From contig JAIXSY010000041.1 of the NCBI GenBank assembly GCA_027484445.1, positions 124,001 to 188,000 on the forward strand: a stretch of 64,000 nt of DNA, in the 5' to 3' direction. Position numbers and translations under genes: made by a program. How positions within the stretch are numbered: the stretch's first letter is position 1; each line of letters opens with the position of its first letter. Origin of the DNA: Verrucomicrobiaceae bacterium (GTDB taxonomy: Bacteria; Verrucomicrobiota; Verrucomicrobiia; Verrucomicrobiales; Verrucomicrobiaceae). Of the stretch, positions 17,716 to 27,353 are shown one piece after another. The notes beneath the pieces are model-generated. The model searched no databases, was not told where the DNA came from, and worked only from the letters and a program-made list of their open reading frames with translations.

Positions 17716-18596
17716 AAACGACACCGGAGACGCTGCGCCAGATCCAGCTGCGAGCTCGCGCCTGGGCTGAGGTGCTGCGCCTGCCGCTGCGTCGGCAGCG
17801 CTGGCGCGGGCAATCAGGCGGCCATGCCGGGCTGGGCACCGGCAGCAGCCTGGAGTTCCATGACCAGCGCGCCTACCTGCCGGGGGATGATCCCCGCCAG
17901 ATCAACTGGCAAGCCTACGCCCGCAGCGGCAACTACACGATGAAGCTGTATCAAGAGGAAGTGCGGCCGCTGGTGGATCTGGTGCTGGATGCCAGCGAAT
18001 CCCTCTTTGCCTTTCCGGCAAAGGAGCAGCGCACGCTGGAGCTGCTGGCCTTTGCCCTCGAGTCAGCGCTGGCCTCTGCGGCCTCCGTGCGAGTGCTGGC
18101 GGTGCGTGGCTCTGCCTTTCTCTACCTGGAGCTGGATGCCCTGCTCTCGGGTCGCTGGGGCGCTTCGCTGACAGCTTTGCCATCCACCCCTGCCGCTGAG
18201 CCGCCCGCACTGTCACGCCTGCCCTTCCGCGCGGGATCACTCCGCGTGCTCATCAGCGATCTGCTTTTCCCCACGAACCCCGAACCCATGCTGTCCGCGC
18301 TGGGTCAGCATCAAGGCCACGGGCTGGTGCTCGCGCCAGCATGTGCTGAAGAGTCCGCCCCTGGCTGGCAGGGGAACTACGAGTTTGTCGATGCCGAGAG
18401 CCACGCCACGCAGGCCCACCGCGTGGAGCCGGAGGTGCTGAAGCGCTACCTGGAGGCCTATGCGCGCCACTTTGACCTGTGGAAAAGGGCCGCGCTGAAG
18501 CATGGCATCGCCCTCGTCAGAGTGGCAGCCGAGCCGGAATTCCTAGACGCTCTGCGCGCCGAAGGCCTGCCCAGCCAAGCGCTGGAACTGGCATGA
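17712..18596 (+). CDS. DUF58 domain-containing protein
   Basis: 294-residue protein with the DUF58 signature FHDQRAYLPGDDPRQINWQAYARSG near residues 48-72 and a VWA-like fold after it (LVDLVLDASESLFAF, with a D-x-S-x-S-type metal site). DUF58 proteins commonly form gene sets with MoxR ATPases and VWA proteins; the double-VWA gene upstream fits that pattern. No membrane segment is visible in this copy, so it is probably cytoplasmic or peripheral. The start codon ATG lies in the ATGA overlap with trmL. Confidence 0.9.
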   Translation: MKTTPETLRQIQLRARAWAEVLRLPLRRQRWRGQSGGHAGLGTGSSLEFHDQRAYLPGDDPRQINWQAYARSGNYTMKLYQEEVRPLVDLVLDASESLFAFPAKEQRTLELLAFALESALASAASVRVLAVRGSAFLYLELDALLSGRWGASLTALPSTPAAEPPALSRLPFRAGSLRVLISDLLFPTNPEPMLSALGQHQGHGLVLAPACAEESAPGWQGNYEFVDAESHATQAHRVEPEVLKRYLEAYARHFDLWKRAALKHGIALVRVAAEPEFLDALRAEGLPSQALELA

Positions 18597-18623
18597 GCCA
18601 GAAAGCCCTGCCATAAGATCGCC

Positions 18624-21509
18624 ATGACTGCTGCTGTGCGAAAACTCCCCTGGTCCTGGAACACTCCCGTGCTGGAGCGCGCGGTGGCGTATCTGCTGGC
18701 AGGCTGGTCGGCGGAAAAAGGCGCACTGGATCTGTCCACCACGCTGATCCTGGTGCCGACCATGGAGGCTGGCCGACGGCTGAAGGAAGCCCTGGCCCGT
18801 GCGACGGATGCGCGCGGCAGTGGGGCCATCGTGCCCTGGGTGTGGACACCGGAGCTGGCGCTCTCCCCGCCCCTCGCGGCGCAGCCCGTGGCCAGCCGAC
18901 TGCAGTGCCAGATGGCCTGGCAGCGTGCGCTAGAAAAGCTGCCGCTGGAGACACTGACGGCCCTCTTTCCGACCCTGCCTGAAGAGCGCGGCTGGCGCTG
19001 GCAGGTGGAGCTGGCACAGATGCTGGTCGAGCTGAAGTCCCTGCTAGGCGCAGGGGGCCTGACCTTTGCTGAAGTCGCAGAACGGCTGGAGAGGGATACC
19101 CCGCGCTGGAAAGACCTGACCCGGCTGGAATCGGCCTTTTTCAAGGAACTGGCTGACGCTGGGCTGAATGAACCGCAGTCCGCGAAAAAAGACACGGCCC
19201 TGGCTCCTCGACTGCCAGAGGGCATCCGCACCGTGCTGGTGCTGCCCGCGCCGGACCTGCCGCCGCTGCTTTCCACCTGGCTGCAGCAGTGCGCTGCACG
19301 AGGGCATGACGTCACGGTCTGCCTGCACGCGCCGCCTTCCCTCGTGGATGGCTTTGATGAGACAGGCCGACCGCTGCCCAGCTTCTGGGGGGAAAACGCG
19401 AGCCCAGAGGTGCCCCTGCCGCAAGACCACATCCACGTCTGCCACGATGCCGCCACGCAGGCCGCGAAGACGCTGGAGCTGATCCGCGCCCATGCAGGCC
19501 AGGGGCGGGTGGCCATCGGAGTCGGTGACCCTGACTCCGGCGCAGTGCTGACGGAAAAACTGCGAGTCGAGGGCGTGCGTGTCTTTGAACCAGGCGGTGT
19601 GCCCCCCACGCAAACGGGCCTCTGGCATGTGCTGCAGCAGATGCAGGTCTTGCTCAGCAGCGATTCCTGGCGTGCTCTGGCCAGCCTGCTGCGCGTGCCG
19701 GAGGTGCGCCAAGGCCTGCTCGGCGCAGCGCCTGACCTAACCGCTGATGATGAAGAAGAGACCGCGATCAAGCCGCCTAGCAGCCGACTTAGCCTGCTGG
19801 CCGAGGCAGATGACTTTGCCACCCAGCATCTGCCCGTCACGCTGGACCATGCGCTGGAGCTGATCGATGCGGGCAAAACGCCCGCTCTAGCACAAGCCCT
19901 GCGGCGCATGAAGGCCCTGCTGGCAGAAATGAAACGCCTGCCGCTGACGGATGCCGCTCGTGCTCTGCTGCTCTGCTTTTATGGCGAGCGCCTCTTTGTG
20001 CCGAACGAACGACGCGACCATCTGCTGCAATCCCTGGGTGATGCCTGGCTCTCTGCCTGCCAGGAGGTGCAGGAAGAAATGCCGCGCTTCGGCCTCCAGG
20101 CAGGGCCAGAGGAGTGCCTGGCGCTTTCGCTACAAATCATCCAAGACCGCGCGCTGAGCGAGCCGCGCGGCGAGGTCGATCTGGTGCTGCAGGGCTGGCT
20201 GGAACTGCTCTGGGAGCCCGCGCCACACCTCATCGTCACCGGCGTGAATGAGGAGCACATCCCCGGCATCCAGACTGCGCACCCCTTCCTGCCAGACAAG
20301 GCGCGTGAATCCCTGGGCCTGCCCTGCCAGACCACGCGCTTTTCCCGCGATGCCTACCTGCTGCGCGCCCTGGCTGAAATGCGTGCACCCCAGGGCTCGC
20401 TGCATCTGCTCTGCGGCCAGTGGGGTGAGCGTGGCGATGCCCTGCGCCCCTCCCGCCTGCTGCTGCTTTGCCCTGATGCGGAACTGCCTGACCGCGTGGA
20501 GCATCTTTTCCCCAAAGAAGAAAGCACCGAAGCTGTGGCCGAGCCGCCGCGCACGCTGCTCTGGCGACTGCGCCCACGGCTCGTCACGCCACGCGTGGAG
20601 ACGCTGTCTCCCACACGTCTGCGCTCCTACCTGAACTGTCCCTTTCGCGATTACTGCACAAACGAGCTGGGCATGGCCCCGGTCGATGCCGCCAAGCGGG
20701 AACTGGACGCGATGGAATTCGGCACACTGGCGCACCATGCCTTTCACCAACTGGCGCTCGACCCCACCGCTAAGCAGAGCACGTCCGAAAAAGAGATCGC
20801 GGATTTCCTCATCGAAGCAGCCCGCGCAGAAATGCATCGGCGTTACGGTCGCCAGCCTGCCCCCCTGGTCAGCCTTCAGTTCGAGGCTCTGCTGCAAAAC
20901 CTGCGCTACGCTGCCGAGACCGAGGCCGCCCAGCGCCAGGACGGCTGGCAGATCCATGCGGCGGAGATGAAAATCGGCAATGAGGCTGAAGCCACCGCAC
21001 TGCGGATTGAGAAGGCGCGGCTGCGTGGAAAAATCGACCGCGTGGACCGGCACGAGCGCACCGGGCACCTGCGCCTCATCGACTTCAAGACCTCTGACAA
21101 AGCCCGTGATCCTCGGGAAGCCCATGTCAGCAAGGTCAGTGCACGCCGAAAGCTGCAAGACAGCGAACTCTGGAAGACCTTTGAGCACGCGGGTGAGACC
21201 TGGCTGTGGCAGGATTTGCAGCTGCCTCTTTACGCCGCAGCCCTGCGTCACCAGGGCCTGCGCGTGGAGACGGTTGGTTACTTTTGCCTACCCAAAAGCG
21301 TGCAAGAGACTGGCATCCTGCTGTGGGAGGACTTTTCCCAAACCTGGGAAGACCAAGCGCTGAGCTGCGCGGCAGAAATCGTGCGCCGCCTGCGTGAGGG
21401 CCGGTTTTGGCCACCCTCTGACCGCGCTTACGCAGCGAGCTATGAGGAGCTATTCCTCGGCGACATCGAGCAGACGGTGGAGCCGATCAGCGCCCCTGAG
21501 TCTCGATGA
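18624..21509 (+). CDS. AddB-like PD-(D/E)XK nuclease family protein
   Basis: 961 residues. The N-terminal two thirds have the degenerate helicase look of AddB/RexB-type subunits (TTLILVPTMEAGRRLKEAL; VTGVNEEHIPG). The C-terminal domain is a RecB-like nuclease: GKIDRVD with Asp805 and IDFKT with Asp820/Lys822, plus LQLPLYAAALR. The family role is resection of DNA ends with an AddA helicase, but no addA-like gene is in the window. Only two of the four cysteines expected for an iron-sulfur staple are obvious (Cys672 and Cys678 in LNCPFRDYC); the C-terminal pair is not seen, so the cluster may be absent. The gene starts 27 bases after the DUF58 stop and converges with a DUF4359 gene, overlapping it by about 23 bases. 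Confidence 0.85.
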   Translation: MTAAVRKLPWSWNTPVLERAVAYLLAGWSAEKGALDLSTTLILVPTMEAGRRLKEALARATDARGSGAIVPWVWTPELALSPPLAAQPVASRLQCQMAWQRALEKLPLETLTALFPTLPEERGWRWQVELAQMLVELKSLLGAGGLTFAEVAERLERDTPRWKDLTRLESAFFKELADAGLNEPQSAKKDTALAPRLPEGIRTVLVLPAPDLPPLLSTWLQQCAARGHDVTVCLHAPPSLVDGFDETGRPLPSFWGENASPEVPLPQDHIHVCHDAATQAAKTLELIRAHAGQGRVAIGVGDPDSGAVLTEKLRVEGVRVFEPGGVPPTQTGLWHVLQQMQVLLSSDSWRALASLLRVPEVRQGLLGAAPDLTADDEEETAIKPPSSRLSLLAEADDFATQHLPVTLDHALELIDAGKTPALAQALRRMKALLAEMKRLPLTDAARALLLCFYGERLFVPNERRDHLLQSLGDAWLSACQEVQEEMPRFGLQAGPEECLALSLQIIQDRALSEPRGEVDLVLQGWLELLWEPAPHLIVTGVNEEHIPGIQTAHPFLPDKARESLGLPCQTTRFSRDAYLLRALAEMRAPQGSLHLLCGQWGERGDALRPSRLLLLCPDAELPDRVEHLFPKEESTEAVAEPPRTLLWRLRPRLVTPRVETLSPTRLRSYLNCPFRDYCTNELGMAPVDAAKRELDAMEFGTLAHHAFHQLALDPTAKQSTSEKEIADFLIEAARAEMHRRYGRQPAPLVSLQFEALLQNLRYAAETEAAQRQDGWQIHAAEMKIGNEAEATALRIEKARLRGKIDRVDRHERTGHLRLIDFKTSDKARDPREAHVSKVSARRKLQDSELWKTFEHAGETWLWQDLQLPLYAAALRHQGLRVETVGYFCLPKSVQETGILLWEDFSQTWEDQALSCAAEIVRRLREGRFWPPSDRAYAASYEELFLGDIEQTVEPISAPESR

Positions 21510-21768
21510 AAAAGCCCGCGATGCCCCAAGCGACGTTCTCCCTGGGGAGGATGCCATCTCCACCGACATAAAATCGGCTGGCGAGCAGGAAGTTCTCCCG
21601 CCGGATGCCACCTTTTTTGCTGCCAGAGAAGAGATCGGCCACGGCCATGCCCAGAGTGCCAGCCAGGCCCTCCTTCTGGCGCACATGTTCGCGAAAGTCA
21701 GCCTCACTCGGATTGGTGAGTGCCAGGACCACCGCGACGGCAGCCAGAAGGAAGAACAGCTTTTTCAT
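21487..21768 (-). CDS. DUF4359-like small exported protein
   Basis: 93 residues from the ATG at 21768, which starts a signal or membrane segment (KKLFFLLAAVAVVLALTNP). The TNPSEADFREHV stretch directly after the hydrophobic segment resembles the DUF4359 family pattern; the rest ends with FLLASRFYVGGDG and WGIAGFFIETQGR, suggesting a short beta domain. Function unknown. It lies 10 bases downstream of leuC on the same strand, so it may be read with it, and its 3' end overlaps the convergent AddB-like gene. Confidence 0.7.
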   Translation of the reverse strand: MKKLFFLLAAVAVVLALTNPSEADFREHVRQKEGLAGTLGMAVADLFSGSKKGGIRRENFLLASRFYVGGDGILPRENVAWGIAGFFIETQGR

Positions 21769-21778
21769 GATGATGGAA

Positions 21779-23194
21779 TCAACCGGCGATGGCGAATACC
21801 TCGCGGGCATCAGCGATGCTCCCGGTGAGCGCAGCTGCGGCGACCATGACGGGGCTCATGAGCACCGTGCGGCCCGTGGGGCTGCCTTGGCGGCCCTTGA
21901 AGTTGCGGTTCGAGGAAGACGCGCAGAGCTGATCGCCCACGAGCTTATCAGGATTCATCGCTAGGCACATGGAGCAGCCTGCGCCGCGCCACTCGAAGCC
22001 TGCTTCGCTGAAGATTTTGTCCAGACCTTCCTGCTTGGCGATGACATCGACGACCTGACTGCCAGGGACGACGATGGCCTTCACCCCAGGGGCCACTTTC
22101 TTGCCCTTCACAAACTTGGCCACCTCGCGGAAATCGCTGATGCGGCCATTCGTGCAAGAACCAATGAAGGCGACATCGATCTTGGTGCCTTTGATGGGCT
22201 GACCTGCGGGCAGCTTCATGTAGTCGAGCGCTTCCTGGATCGAGACGCGCCCTGCAGCCGTGGTGGCGCTTTCCGCCGTGGGCACGGTTTCCGTCACGGC
22301 GATGGCTTGGTCAGGGCTGACCCCCCAGGTCACAGTAGGCGGCACATCTTCTGCACGGATGTTCACCACGTCGTCATAGACGCAGTCTGCATCCGAGGCC
22401 ACGGCACGCCATTGGGCGACTGTCGTCTCCCAGGCATCGCCTTTCGGGCTGTAAGGACGGCCTTTCAGGTACTCGAAGGTCTTTTCGTCCGGGTTCACGT
22501 AACCGCAGCGGGCACCGCCTTCGATGCTCATGTTGCAGACGGTCATGCGCTCTTCCATCGTGAAGTTGTCAAAGGTACTGCCGCCGTATTCGTAGGCATA
22601 GCCGATGCCGCCATTGGCACCCAGCAGGCGGATGATGTGCAGGATGACGTCCTTTGCATACACACCAGGGCGGAGCTGGCCATCCACATTGATGCGGCGG
22701 ACCTTCATCGGGCTCAGCGCCATCGTTTGGGTCGCCAAAATGTCACGCACCTGGGTAGTGCCGATGCCGAAGGCAATGGCACCAAAGGCACCGTGGGTGG
22801 CGGTGTGACTGTCACCGCAGGCAATCGTCGTGCCTGGCTGGGTGATGCCCTGCTCAGGCCCCACCACGTGGACGATACCCTGCTTGCCACTGCTGAGGCT
22901 GAAGTAGGTGATGCCAAACTCCTTGGCGTTCTTGTTCAGCTCCTGAATCATGGCCTCGGCCAGCGGATCGGCAAAGGGAGACACCTGACTGTCCGTCGGT
23001 ACGATGTGATCCACCGTGGCAAAGGTGCGGTGCGGATACGCCACCTTTAGGCCCAGGTCACGCAGCATGCCAAAGGCCTGCGGGCTGGTCACTTCATGGA
23101 CGAGATGCGTGTCAATGAGGAGCTGAGTCTGGCCGTTGGAAAGTTTGCCGACGGAATGTGATTCCCAGACTTTAGCGAAGAGTGTCTTGCCCAT
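21779..23194 (-). CDS. leuC: 3-isopropylmalate dehydratase large subunit
   Basis: Isomerises 2-isopropylmalate to 3-isopropylmalate in leucine biosynthesis, as a heterodimer with LeuD. 471 residues from the ATG at 23194 (GKTLFAKVWESHSVG). The [4Fe-4S] cluster ligands are Cys347 in GSCTNGR and Cys407/Cys410 in CSMCLAMN. Other family blocks are HLVHEVTSPQAF, CGDSHTATHGAFGAIAFGIG, GANGGIGYAYEYGG and MSIEGGARCGYV. An upstream in-frame start at 23293 would add a non-conserved leader. leuD is not in the window, so the small subunit is encoded elsewhere or left of it. Confidence 0.97.
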   Translation of the reverse strand: MGKTLFAKVWESHSVGKLSNGQTQLLIDTHLVHEVTSPQAFGMLRDLGLKVAYPHRTFATVDHIVPTDSQVSPFADPLAEAMIQELNKNAKEFGITYFSLSSGKQGIVHVVGPEQGITQPGTTIACGDSHTATHGAFGAIAFGIGTTQVRDILATQTMALSPMKVRRINVDGQLRPGVYAKDVILHIIRLLGANGGIGYAYEYGGSTFDNFTMEERMTVCNMSIEGGARCGYVNPDEKTFEYLKGRPYSPKGDAWETTVAQWRAVASDADCVYDDVVNIRAEDVPPTVTWGVSPDQAIAVTETVPTAESATTAAGRVSIQEALDYMKLPAGQPIKGTKIDVAFIGSCTNGRISDFREVAKFVKGKKVAPGVKAIVVPGSQVVDVIAKQEGLDKIFSEAGFEWRGAGCSMCLAMNPDKLVGDQLCASSSNRNFKGRQGSPTGRTVLMSPVMVAAAALTGSIADAREVFAIAG

Positions 23195-23542
23195 GAGGTG
23201 TTCGTTGGAGTGATTGGTGGAAGCGCAGCCTAGCACGCACCTGCGAGGGCGCAAATCCAGGAGAGAAATTCTCATCGCCCGCAACTCAGGCATGGCCTAC
23301 CCGACCCCCAAGCCCGCGAATCCCCCATGCGCCCGCATGGAAAGAATCGCGCCGAGGAAGGGTCCTGTCAGCACGTCCAACACCAAAAGGAAGAGCAGGG
23401 AGAAGGAACCGAGCGCCCCCAAGGCAGGATGATGACCAGGAAGCGGGACAAAGAAACTCCGCAGCTCCCCTCCAGCCGAGGCCCCCACGAAAGTGAGGCC
23501 TTTGGCTGCTGAAAAGTGGCTCGGCATCGCGTTGTTCGTGTC

Positions 23543-26500
23543 ATGACACTGCGCGCTTCTTTCCTCTCCTGTCTTTTGCTCACCTCGGGGGCTTTTGCTC
23601 AAAACGACACGGCGGGCAATGACATCACAGACGAAACCTCCGCCCGTCCGGTGCGGCGCTGGAGCTTTGACGATCAAAAGGAACCCGGCCCGCGCGCCCC
23701 GAGCTACCCCGACTTTGCCAAAGGAAACACGGCCCTGGCTCTGGCAGGTGATGGGCAGAAGGCGCTCACCATCGCGGACAGTCACGAGTTGCGCTTCGGC
23801 CTGAACGAAACGATCACCCTGGAAGCGTGGGTCATGGCTCCGGCGGCAAGTGGCACACCTTACCTCATCGGCAAGGGTCGGCTCGGCACGACGACTTTTG
23901 GCCAAAACAACCAAAACTATGCCCTGCGCCTGCAGGTGGGGAAAAATGAGGCGCAGATCGGCTTTCTCTTTCACAGCGCGGACGTGCCGGGGAAAAAGGG
24001 CACTTGGCACCGCTGGTGGTCGAAGGACACGCTGCCGCTCCAGGGCTGGCATCACGTCGCCGTGACCTACACCTTTGGTCAGCCGAAGAGCATCAAGGGC
24101 TTCATTGATGGTCGTGAGACGGACGGCACCTGGGACATGGGTGGAGCGACCGATCGCGCCCCGGTGATGGATGGCGATGCGCTGGTCATCGGCAGTGGCT
24201 CGAATCGCACGGCCCAACACACGCTGACGGGCTGGCTGGATGAGGTGGCGATCTACCGCGGCCCGATCAACCTGGAGCGGCTGAAGGCGAAGTATCAGTT
24301 CGTGCCACCGCCCCCCCCTGTGGCGCAAAAGGACGTGCCCGAGGGGCGCGTCATGGTGCAGCTGGCGGAGGAAGGCATGCCCGACGCAAACGCCTGGCCC
24401 AGCGCACCCCCGAAGGTGGCAGAAACCTACACGGAAGATGTTTTCGGCTTTCTGGATGTGCCCCAAAAGTATGTGGAAACCGGCGTGCGCGGAGAGCGCC
24501 ATGTGCCCTTCCTTTTGCGCGCAGCGGCAAAGGTGACCTTTCCCCCAGGCCGCCATCGCCTGTTGCTGCGGGCTCGTGGAGCCACGAATCTCTACCTGGA
24601 TGGCAAAATCGTGCTGACGACACCCTTTCCGCCCAATGATAGCGATGGCCATCACCTCGTCGCGGATCAGCGTGACTACCTGGACCTCGGCCCTGACTTC
24701 CGCTTTGCCCCGCCTGGCAATCGCGAATCCTGGTGCGAGTTCGAAGGCACCGGCAAGCCGCAATTTTTCGTGCTCGAGACCCTGGTCGGCAGCTACGTCG
24801 GCAAATCCGTGCGCCGGCCCGAGCTCGGCGAGACGGTCGTGGCCTGGTCTGCGGAAGGCAGCGAACGCTGGCAACTGGTCTCCCCCGGAGCGCGCCAAGT
24901 GCCCTACACCGACGCCGGGTGGATGAGCTACGAGAAAGAACGCACCGCCCACTACGATCGCATCAATGCTGAGCGCCGTGCGGCCCTGCGAGCAAAGTCA
25001 GACGCCTACTGGACACGCCGCCGCGAAGCTGCGCAATCTTGGCTAGCCCAGGCAGCCCCTGTGCTGCCCCCCGAGCTGCCGGAGAACTTCCCCGCCAACA
25101 ATGCCATCGACCATTTCATCGGCAGCAAAATCGCCAAGGTGACCGCCCAGGCGGTGAAGCGAGGCGCCATCGACTACTTCCAGCAAGTGCAGCCCTTGCT
25201 GGAAGCCAAGTGCCTGGAGTGCCACCGCGGCAGCAAGGCGAAAGGCGATCTACGCCTCGATACCCTCGCCGATGCTCTGCGCGGTGGTGAATCCGACGGT
25301 GCCGGCATCGTGCCAGGGAAGCCTGATCACAGCGCGATCCTTCAGCGCGTCACAACGGAAGACGAAGACAGCATCATGCCACCAAAGGGCAAACGCCTGA
25401 CGCCTGAGGAAGTGGCGCTGCTGACCACCTGGATTCGGGAAGGCGCAAACTGGCCGGACATCCAGGCAGATCACGTGACCCTGACACCGCGGGTGGATGA
25501 CCTCACCTTCCTGCGCCGCAGCATGCTGGATACCCTAGGCGTCGTGCCCTCTTTGGCCGAAATAGACTCCTTCCGGAAAAACCCAGACCGCGAGGCCTGG
25601 ATCGAGACGCTGCTCTCTGACCCACGCTGGGCAGACCACTGGATGGGCTACTGGCAGGACGTGCTGGCCGAGAACCCCAACATGCTGAACCCCACGCTGA
25701 ACAATACCGGCCCCTTCCGCTGGTGGATCTATGAATCCCTGAAGGACAACAAGCCGATGGACCTCTTCGTGACCGAGCTGCTGCGCATGAGAGGCAGCGA
25801 GCGCCTGGGCGGCCCGGCCGGCTTTGGCACCGCCTCCCAAAACGACGTGCCCATGGCGGCCAAGGGCACCATCGTCAGCACTGCCTTTCTCGGTGTGGAG
25901 ATGAAGTGTGCACGCTGCCACGACTCCCCCACCCACAAGTCGCTGCAAAAGGACCTCTTCCAGCTCGCGGCCATGCTCGGCACCAGCCCCATCGAGGTGC
26001 CCAAAACCAGCAGTGTGCCCATGGACAAAATCCACGCTGGAGGTCGCAAGCCACTGATCCAAGTCACCCTCCAGCCTGGCACCAAGGTCGAACCAGCCTG
26101 GCCCTTCGATGAATTCAGCGACGAATCTGCCGCCAAGCTAGCCGAATTTCCTGACGACAGCCGCGATGTGCTAGCCGCCATGATCACCGCGCCGCAGAAT
26201 GAGCGCTTTGCCCAAGTCATCGCCAATCGCATCTGGGCACGCCTGATGGGGCGCGGCATCGTCGAACCGGTGGAAGACTGGGAGAAAGGCAAACCCAGCC
26301 ACCCTGAGCTGCTCCAATGGTTAGGCCGTGAACTCGTGCGCAGCGGCTACGATGTGAAGCACCTAGCCCGGCTCATCTTGAACAGCCACGCGTATCAGCG
26401 CACCACAGACCCCACGCTGAAGCAAACCAGCCCCCTCTTCACCAGCCCTGCGCCGCGCCGCCTCTACGCCGAGCAGATCGTGGACAGCCTCTTTGTCGCC

Positions 26501-27184
26501 ACCGGCAAACCCTTCAAAACCGAAGAAGTCTGCCTCGACATCGACAACACCCGCGACTTGAAAAACAGCATCACGCTGGGCAAGCCGAACCGCTCTTGGA
26601 TGCTGACGAGCACCAGCAACGAACGCGACCGCCCCAGCCTCTCCCTGCCCCGCATCCAAGCCGTGGCCGATGTCTTGAGCGCCTTCGGCTGGCGCGGCGC
26701 ACGCCAGGACCCCATCAGCAAACGCGATGCTGACCCCAACGTGCTTCAGCCCGCCATCTTGAGCAATGGCACCGTCGGCGTCTGGCTCACCCGCCTCAGC
26801 GATGACCATGGCATCACCCAGCTCGCCCTCGAAGAGCAACCGCTCGAGGCCTTCTTGGACAAGCTTTACCTGCGTCTCCTGACCCGCCTGCCCCATGCGG
26901 AAGAGAAACAGCTTTACCTCCAGCATCTGCGTGAGGGCTACGACAGCCGTCTGACAGATCTTCCACCTCCCACCTCCAGCCTACCCAGCAACCGCGTGCG
27001 CGAGAAATACGTCAGTTGGTCAAACCACCTCGATGCCGAGGCCACCACCGTGCGCCTGGAGCAAGAAAAAGCCGCCCGCCAAGGCGACCCACCCACGGCC
27101 AAGCTCTCCCCCGCCTGGCGCACCCGCCTGGAAGATGTGCTCTGGGCGCTCCTGAACTCCCCCGAATGGGCCTACTCGCCCTGA
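23543..27184 (+). CDS. LamG-PSD1 (DUF1549/DUF1553) secreted cytochrome-like protein
   Basis: Very large (1213 aa) exported protein. Signal peptide at the ATG at 23543 (TLRASFLSCLLLTSGAFAQ). Residues about 40-240 form a LamG/concanavalin-like domain (TITLEAWVMAPA, GWHHVAVTYTFGQPKSIKGF, TGWLDEVAIYRG). Next comes a PSCyt1 cytochrome-like segment with CLECH at residues 557-561 (LLEAKCLECHRG, then DHSAILQRV and MPPKGKRLTPEEVALL), a DUF1549 region with a second motif CARCH at 789-793, and a C-terminal DUF1553 region (ERFAQVIANRIWARLMGRG, HLARLILNSHAYQRT). The family is characteristic of Planctomycetes and Verrucomicrobia and is suspected to act in polysaccharide breakdown or electron transfer; the reaction is unproven. 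Unlike many relatives it has no DUF1501 gene beside it. Confidence 0.93.
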   Translation: MTLRASFLSCLLLTSGAFAQNDTAGNDITDETSARPVRRWSFDDQKEPGPRAPSYPDFAKGNTALALAGDGQKALTIADSHELRFGLNETITLEAWVMAPAASGTPYLIGKGRLGTTTFGQNNQNYALRLQVGKNEAQIGFLFHSADVPGKKGTWHRWWSKDTLPLQGWHHVAVTYTFGQPKSIKGFIDGRETDGTWDMGGATDRAPVMDGDALVIGSGSNRTAQHTLTGWLDEVAIYRGPINLERLKAKYQFVPPPPPVAQKDVPEGRVMVQLAEEGMPDANAWPSAPPKVAETYTEDVFGFLDVPQKYVETGVRGERHVPFLLRAAAKVTFPPGRHRLLLRARGATNLYLDGKIVLTTPFPPNDSDGHHLVADQRDYLDLGPDFRFAPPGNRESWCEFEGTGKPQFFVLETLVGSYVGKSVRRPELGETVVAWSAEGSERWQLVSPGARQVPYTDAGWMSYEKERTAHYDRINAERRAALRAKSDAYWTRRREAAQSWLAQAAPVLPPELPENFPANNAIDHFIGSKIAKVTAQAVKRGAIDYFQQVQPLLEAKCLECHRGSKAKGDLRLDTLADALRGGESDGAGIVPGKPDHSAILQRVTTEDEDSIMPPKGKRLTPEEVALLTTWIREGANWPDIQADHVTLTPRVDDLTFLRRSMLDTLGVVPSLAEIDSFRKNPDREAWIETLLSDPRWADHWMGYWQDVLAENPNMLNPTLNNTGPFRWWIYESLKDNKPMDLFVTELLRMRGSERLGGPAGFGTASQNDVPMAAKGTIVSTAFLGVEMKCARCHDSPTHKSLQKDLFQLAAMLGTSPIEVPKTSSVPMDKIHAGGRKPLIQVTLQPGTKVEPAWPFDEFSDESAAKLAEFPDDSRDVLAAMITAPQNERFAQVIANRIWARLMGRGIVEPVEDWEKGKPSHPELLQWLGRELVRSGYDVKHLARLILNSHAYQRTTDPTLKQTSPLFTSPAPRRLYAEQIVDSLFVATGKPFKTEEVCLDIDNTRDLKNSITLGKPNRSWMLTSTSNERDRPSLSLPRIQAVADVLSAFGWRGARQDPISKRDADPNVLQPAILSNGTVGVWLTRLSDDHGITQLALEEQPLEAFLDKLYLRLLTRLPHAEEKQLYLQHLREGYDSRLTDLPPPTSSLPSNRVREKYVSWSNHLDAEATTVRLEQEKAARQGDPPTAKLSPAWRTRLEDVLWALLNSPEWAYSP

Positions 27185-27353
27185 GGCGGAGTAGCATGCG
27201 GAGAGGGTTCACTGGACGAAGCGCGTGGGCCTGTGGCAAAAAGCAGAAGAGGTGTGGAATAGATGGCGGTTTGTTTTCTCACACCTAAAGGTCAGGGGGA
27301 GTCTTAGCACTGGCTGTTGCCCTGGGACTCTCCACGACCAGCCACTTCCTTCC

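Noticed and set aside
23297..24952. Minus-strand open frame of about 550 codons opposite the LamG-PSD1 gene
   Set aside because: Antisense to the conserved LamG domain and signal peptide; no domain likeness of its own.
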